DNA of 35,017 bases from Alphaproteobacteria bacterium (GTDB lineage Bacteria > Pseudomonadota > Alphaproteobacteria > CADEGL01): positions 1 to 35,017 of the forward strand of contig JAPLOM010000049.1 in assembly GCA_026400755.1 (NCBI GenBank), given 5' to 3'. This document shows, one piece after another, positions 31,429-35,017 of this stretch. The position numbers and the translations under genes were made by a program. Under the pieces are notes generated by a model. The model searched no databases. It was not told the DNA's origin and worked only from the letters and a program-made list of their open reading frames with translations. Within the stretch, counting starts at the first letter, position 1; each line of letters begins with the position of its first letter.

Positions 31429-32897
31429 CGGTCGGGCTCCACCAGCCCGTCGAGGCCCGCGGCCTGTGCCACCGTCAGGCCCCGGCGGGGTCCGCGGTAG
31501 GTCGGGTGGCCGTAATCGGCGGGCGCGCCGCCAACCTCTTCGGCCAGAAGCGCGGCCAGCTGGTCCCAGCACGGCACGCCTTGGCATGGGCCCATGCCGC
31601 AGGCGGTCAGGCGTTTCAGCACTTCGACGTCGGTTTCGCCCCTGCGCACATGGTGAAGGATTTCCGCCACCGTCACGTCCATGCAAGGGCAGACGAAGGC
31701 CGCATCGCGCGGCCCAGGCCCGAGGATGATGGGCTCCGCCGCATCGCCCGCGCCGCCCGCGAGCGAGACACCGGAAAGATGTGGCGCGTCGCGCAGCTGC
31801 AGCAAGCCGTCGCAGCCAGCCATGAAAGCCAGCGCTGGATCGGGCCGCCAAGGGCCGGCGTGGACCAAGGCGTCGCAGGTGATGAGGCGATCCGTCTCGA
31901 TGCCGGTCACCGCGTTGTGTCCGGTGATGCGACGTAGGGATTGGGTGGGCGCTGTCGCCACCACGTGCACGCCCAGATCGCGCAGGCGCCGCGCGACCTC
32001 AATTTCCGCGCCTGTACCGATAACGGCCACTTGCATGCCGGGCGCAACCGCGCAATCGACGGCCAGCGAGAGCGCCGTCGCCGCGTCCATTACGCCGGGC
32101 AGGTCGGCGCCGGGCATCAGGGGTGGGCAAGAACGCCGGCCGGTCGCCAGCACGATCTTCTTCGGCGCGATCACGAGCGCGCCCACCCGTCCATCCAAGG
32201 GAGCCGCCGCGACAAAGGCGCCGTCACGGTAGATGCCGAAGGCTTCCAGCCCGCCGCGTGTTTCGACGCGATGATCCAACTCGGGCAGGGAGCCGACCAT
32301 GCGCGCGGCGGATTCACCGGGCGTGCTCCCGCGCGAGATCAGCATCACGCGCTCGCCGCGCTGGGCCGCGGCGCTGGCCGCGATGCGGCCGGCGGGCCCG
32401 CCGGCGACCACGACCGTGTCGACCGCGACGCGCGCACCTTTGGGCGCCGTGCGCTCGTTCGGCGCGGATGGCGCGTCGGCCACGCCCGCCATGAACCGCA
32501 GAAGCTTTTCCCAAACCTCGAACCGGCGCGTGCCGCTGGGCATCAGGTTGGTGTGTTCGAAGCCCGCGTAGGTCATGCGGGCGGGCAGGAGTCGGGCAAG
32601 CGACAGAAGATTTAGATCGGCGCTGGGCCAGGTGTTCTGCATCCGCACCGTGAGGCCAGCCGCAAGGGGTTCTCGGTCCAGCCGCACATTGGGCCGCGTA
32701 TCGACGGTTGCCAGCGATCCCGAAACGAAGCTGCCGGATAACCCGATGGGCCGATGGTGTTTGCGCGAGCGGCCAAGCGTTGTGATGCTCGCTGCATGCA
32801 AGGCAGCGCCGACGGTATCGCCCTCGCGCCCCTCGATGGCGTGTCCGTTCCAGGTGAAGGCGACGCGCGCGGGCCGTGCGTGGGACAGGCGTTGCAT
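31425..32897 (-). CDS. FAD/[2Fe-2S] oxidoreductase subunit (HcnB/opine oxidase A-like)
   Basis: A 490-residue alpha-type partner of the DAO-family subunit. Residues 10-100 resemble the ferredoxin-like N-terminal domain of sarcosine oxidase alpha (RVAFTWNGHAIEGREGDTVG, GRSRKHHRPIGL), without cluster cysteines. A two-dinucleotide-fold region follows; its first motif reads AGGPAG (Ala165 in place of the first Gly) and its second GTGAEI (Gly294, Gly296), both weaker than consensus. The C-terminal BFD-like [2Fe-2S] site has Cys403, Cys405, Cys433, Cys438, plus Cys443. The large C-terminal GcvT-like half of true SoxA is missing, as in HcnB and OoxA. Start: the ATG at 32895-32897 gives the family N terminus; ATGs at 32952-32954 and 32970-32972 fall in a palindrome. 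No ribosome binding site is evident. Confidence 0.8.
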   Translation of the reverse strand: MQRLSHARPARVAFTWNGHAIEGREGDTVGAALHAASITTLGRSRKHHRPIGLSGSFVSGSLATVDTRPNVRLDREPLAAGLTVRMQNTWPSADLNLLSLARLLPARMTYAGFEHTNLMPSGTRRFEVWEKLLRFMAGVADAPSAPNERTAPKGARVAVDTVVVAGGPAGRIAASAAAQRGERVMLISRGSTPGESAARMVGSLPELDHRVETRGGLEAFGIYRDGAFVAAAPLDGRVGALVIAPKKIVLATGRRSCPPLMPGADLPGVMDAATALSLAVDCAVAPGMQVAVIGTGAEIEVARRLRDLGVHVVATAPTQSLRRITGHNAVTGIETDRLITCDALVHAGPWRPDPALAFMAGCDGLLQLRDAPHLSGVSLAGGAGDAAEPIILGPGPRDAAFVCPCMDVTVAEILHHVRRGETDVEVLKRLTACGMGPCQGVPCWDQLAALLAEEVGGAPADYGHPTYRGPRRGLTVAQAAGLDGLVEPDR

Positions 32898-32949
32898 GGG
32901 GATCGGGACGCGGCTCGGAGGTTGACGGGAAGGGCGTCCGAAATCGTAT

Positions 32950-32975
32950 CGCATGACATTATTAAAAGTCATGCG
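32950..32975. promoter_or_regulatory. Palindrome between the oxidase and GST genes
   Basis: CGCATGAC (32950-32957) and GTCATGCG (32968-32975) form an 8-bp inverted repeat with an AT-only 10-base spacer (ATTATTAAAA), in the gap between two divergent genes. It looks like a regulator binding site. It overlaps two candidate starts of the minus-strand gene, which argues for the inner start. Confidence 0.5.
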
Positions 32976-33037
32976 CCCGGCCTTGGCTGAGGGCGGCCCG
33001 GAGACTAGCTTTCCGGGGCGAAGGGGAGGAACGGGCG

Positions 33038-33724
33038 ATGATCGACCTCTATACGGCGGCCACGCCGAACGGCCAGAAAATCCACATTATGTTGGAAGAG
33101 TGCGGTCTACCTCACCGGTCGCACTGGGTCGACTTGAACGCGGGCGACCAGTTCACCGACGCGTTCCTGGAGATCAGCCCCAACAACAAGATTCCGGCCC
33201 TGGTCGATCCTGAAGGACCGGACGGCAAGCCGATCTCGCTTTTCGAATCAGGCGCCATCCTCATTTACCTGGCCGAGAAGACCGGCAAGTTCTTGCCCAA
33301 GGACGGCGCGGCGCGCTGGGACGTGCTGAAATGGCTTTATTGGCAGATGGGCGGCTTTGGTCCGATGCTGGGCCAGGCACACCATTTCAACGCCTATGCC
33401 CCCGACCGCATCAAGTACGCGATGGACCGCTACACCAACGAAGCCGGCCGGCTGTACGGCGTGCTTGCCCGTCAGCTTCAGGGGCGGGACTTCATCGCGG
33501 GCGAATACTCCATCGCCGACATAGCGACATTCCCCTGGACGCGTCTTTATGAGCGCCAGGGACTTAAGATCGATGAGTATCCGAATATAAAACGCTGGCA
33601 GGAGCGCATCCAAGCGCGGCCCGCTGTCCAGAAGGATATGGAACGCACCACCGATACGGCGGGCAAGTTCGACCGGAAAAGCTGGTCGGTCCTGTTCGGT
33701 CAGGAACAATACAAACGGCGCTGA
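33038..33724 (+). CDS. yfcG: YfcG-like glutathione S-transferase, copy 1
   Basis: A 228-residue cytoplasmic protein. It begins with the thioredoxin-fold domain MIDLYTAATPNGQKIHIMLE, with SPNNKIPALVDPEGPDG and the glutathione-contact [15 protein letters not shown]; the alpha-helical domain has WQMGGFGPMLGQAHHF, IADIATFPW. The wording follows E. coli YfcG, a disulfide-bond oxidoreductase using glutathione; the active-site TPN (Thr-Pro-Asn) is kept. ATG 33038-33040 has GGGGAGGAA seven bases upstream. It is divergent from the oxidase pair and followed after 16 bases by a second copy. Confidence 0.92.
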   Translation: MIDLYTAATPNGQKIHIMLEECGLPHRSHWVDLNAGDQFTDAFLEISPNNKIPALVDPEGPDGKPISLFESGAILIYLAEKTGKFLPKDGAARWDVLKWLYWQMGGFGPMLGQAHHFNAYAPDRIKYAMDRYTNEAGRLYGVLARQLQGRDFIAGEYSIADIATFPWTRLYERQGLKIDEYPNIKRWQERIQARPAVQKDMERTTDTAGKFDRKSWSVLFGQEQYKRR

Positions 33725-33740
33725 TGCGCGGGAGACGATG

Positions 33741-34442
33741 ATGGCGAAGACGCTCGAGCTCTATACCTGGCCCACGCCCAACGGGCACAAGATCCACATC
33801 ATGCTCGAGGAGTGCGGGCTGCCCTATAACGTTCACGCCGTCGACATCGGGGCGGGCGATCAGTTCAAGCCCGACTTCCTGAAGATCAGCCCCAACAACA
33901 AGATGCCCGCCCTGGTCGATCCCGATGGGCCTGACGGAAAGGCGATCTCACTTTTTGAATCAGGCGCCATCCTCATGTATCTGGCCGAGAAGACGGGCAA
34001 GTTCATGCCCAAGGAGTCGCGCGGGCGTTACCTGGTGCTGCAGTGGCTGATGTTCCAGATGGGCGGCATCGGTCCCATGTTCGGCCAATGCGGTCATTTT
34101 CGCCGATACGCGCCCGAGAAGATTCCCTACGCCATCGATCGCTACACGAACGAGACTGGTCGGCTATTGGGCGTGATGGATCGTCGCTTGGCCGACCGCG
34201 GCTATCTGGCCGACGATTATTCGATCGCTGACATGGCCACCTTCCCGTGGGTCAAGCTCTACGACAACATGGGGCACGACATTGCCAACTGGCCTCACGT
34301 GAAGCGCTGGATCGAGACCATCGACGCGCGGCCGGCGGTGAAGAAGGCGTTGCAGGTGCTGGCGAAGCGGCAGCGCAAGGGGCCGATGGACGACAAAACC
34401 CGCGAGATGCTGTTCGGCAAGACTCAGTATCAGAAACACTGA
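33741..34442 (+). CDS. YfcG-like glutathione S-transferase, copy 2
   Basis: A 233-residue paralogue of the preceding gene, reading MAKTLELYTWPTPNGHKIHI at the start, then [32 protein letters not shown] and FQMGGIGPMFGQCGHF. Both the glutathione site and the helical domain are intact. Of two adjacent ATGs the second (33741) is preferred because GGAG at 33731-33734 is then six bases upstream. A stretch of 20 bases (33957-33976) is identical to 33245-33264 in copy 1, showing duplication or gene conversion. The C-terminal tail (AKRQRKG...) differs from copy 1. Confidence 0.92.
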   Translation: MAKTLELYTWPTPNGHKIHIMLEECGLPYNVHAVDIGAGDQFKPDFLKISPNNKMPALVDPDGPDGKAISLFESGAILMYLAEKTGKFMPKESRGRYLVLQWLMFQMGGIGPMFGQCGHFRRYAPEKIPYAIDRYTNETGRLLGVMDRRLADRGYLADDYSIADMATFPWVKLYDNMGHDIANWPHVKRWIETIDARPAVKKALQVLAKRQRKGPMDDKTREMLFGKTQYQKH

Positions 34443-34481
34443 CGCCGTGGTGCGCGAAAGCGGCTGCGAATAGAGGCAATG

Positions 34482-35017
34482 ATGATCGATCTTTACACCT
34501 GGGGCACGCCCAATGGGCGCAAGGCGTCCATCGCACTTGAAGAGTTGGCGTTGCCGTACAAGACCCATCCAATCGATATCGGCAAGGGCGACCAGGTTAA
34601 GCCGGACTATTTGGCGATCAATCCGAACGGCAAAATTCCCGCCATCGTCGATCCCGACGGGCCGGATGGAAAACCCATGGCCGTTTTTGAATCGGGGGCC
34701 ATCCTGATCTATCTGGCCGAGAAGGCGGGCAAGTTGTTGCCGAAGGATGCGCGGGGGCGCAGCGTCGCGATCCAGTGGCTCATGTTCCAGATGGGCGGCG
34801 TCGGGCCCATGTTCGGCCAGGCGCATCATTTCCGCCGTTTCGCGCCCGAGAAGATTCCCTATGCCGTCGACCGTTACACGAATGAGACGAAGCGGCTGTA
34901 CGACGTGCTCGACCGCCGTTTGAAGGATGTGGAGTTTCTGGCGGGCGATTATTCCATCGCCGACATCGCAACCTATCCGTGGGCGGCGCGCCATGAGTGG
35001 CAGGGCGTGGCTCTGAC
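34482..35017 (+). CDS. YfcG-like glutathione S-transferase, copy 3 (3' end outside window)
   Basis: At least 178 codons of a third paralogue, running off the window. It opens [20 protein letters not shown], followed by [34 protein letters not shown] and [16 protein letters not shown], and reaches the [10 protein letters not shown] of the helical domain. Of two ATGs in a row the second is preferred for spacing from AGAGG (34472-34476). It follows copy 2 after 39 bases. It is closer to copies 1 and 2 than to distant GSTs, but SPNNK has become NPNGK, so its substrate may differ. Confidence 0.9.
   Translation, partial: MIDLYTWGTPNGRKASIALEELALPYKTHPIDIGKGDQVKPDYLAINPNGKIPAIVDPDGPDGKPMAVFESGAILIYLAEKAGKLLPKDARGRSVAIQWLMFQMGGVGPMFGQAHHFRRFAPEKIPYAVDRYTNETKRLYDVLDRRLKDVEFLAGDYSIADIATYPWAARHEWQGVAL

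Overview
The window is GC-rich chromosomal DNA of an alphaproteobacterium, most likely a Rhodospirillales-type organism. The evidence is a DivK-type single-domain regulator next to rpmG, a DinB with an N-terminal zinc ribbon, GatCAB amidotransferase, and the run pyrB-pyrC-plsY-dprA-topA-rnr, which I recall as conserved in that class. Coding density is very high. Many genes touch or overlap by 1 to 4 bases, and GTG or TTG starts are common. I see no rRNA, tRNA, CRISPR, phage or insertion sequence.

Bases 1-2359 (minus): a Mak-type sugar kinase (TTG start) overlaps dinB, followed by the 5' end of a gmhB-like phosphatase that runs off the window. Bases 2469-3293: divK (plus) and rpmG (minus) converge on a strong hairpin terminator. 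Bases 3294-13972 (all minus): pyrB, a PyrC-like protein that lacks the metal-binding HxH, plsY, a frameshifted dprA, topA, rnr and a lipoprotein S41 protease. A promoter close to the pyrB ATG suggests a leaderless or nearly leaderless message.

Bases 14032-24345 look like an accessory block: a Bcr/CflA-type efflux pump, a GMC oxidoreductase, a compact minus-strand set (pirin, Tat-exported aldo/keto reductase, small membrane protein, Ogt methyltransferase, 2OG-Fe(II) oxygenase) and a MarR-EmrA-EmrB operon in which emrA is broken. The Ogt/2OG pair has a hairpin that can hide the ogt ribosome binding site. Bases 24342-30266 return to core genes: ruvX, a PRC-barrel-like lipoprotein, a membrane protein, a small coiled-coil ORF and gatC-gatA-gatB. 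The block between pyrB and ruvX may have been inserted into a conserved neighbourhood; this is inference from memory of related genomes.

Bases 30271-35017: a two-subunit FAD/[2Fe-2S] amine or amino-acid dehydrogenase (sarcosine oxidase/HcnBC-like, minus) is followed, in the opposite direction, by three tandem YfcG-like glutathione S-transferase genes, the last cut by the window edge.

The most notable points are two genes (dprA and emrA), each missing roughly ten conserved codons plus a frameshift, the probable non-catalytic PyrC, the leader hairpin of ogt, and the clustered redox/repair genes of the accessory block.
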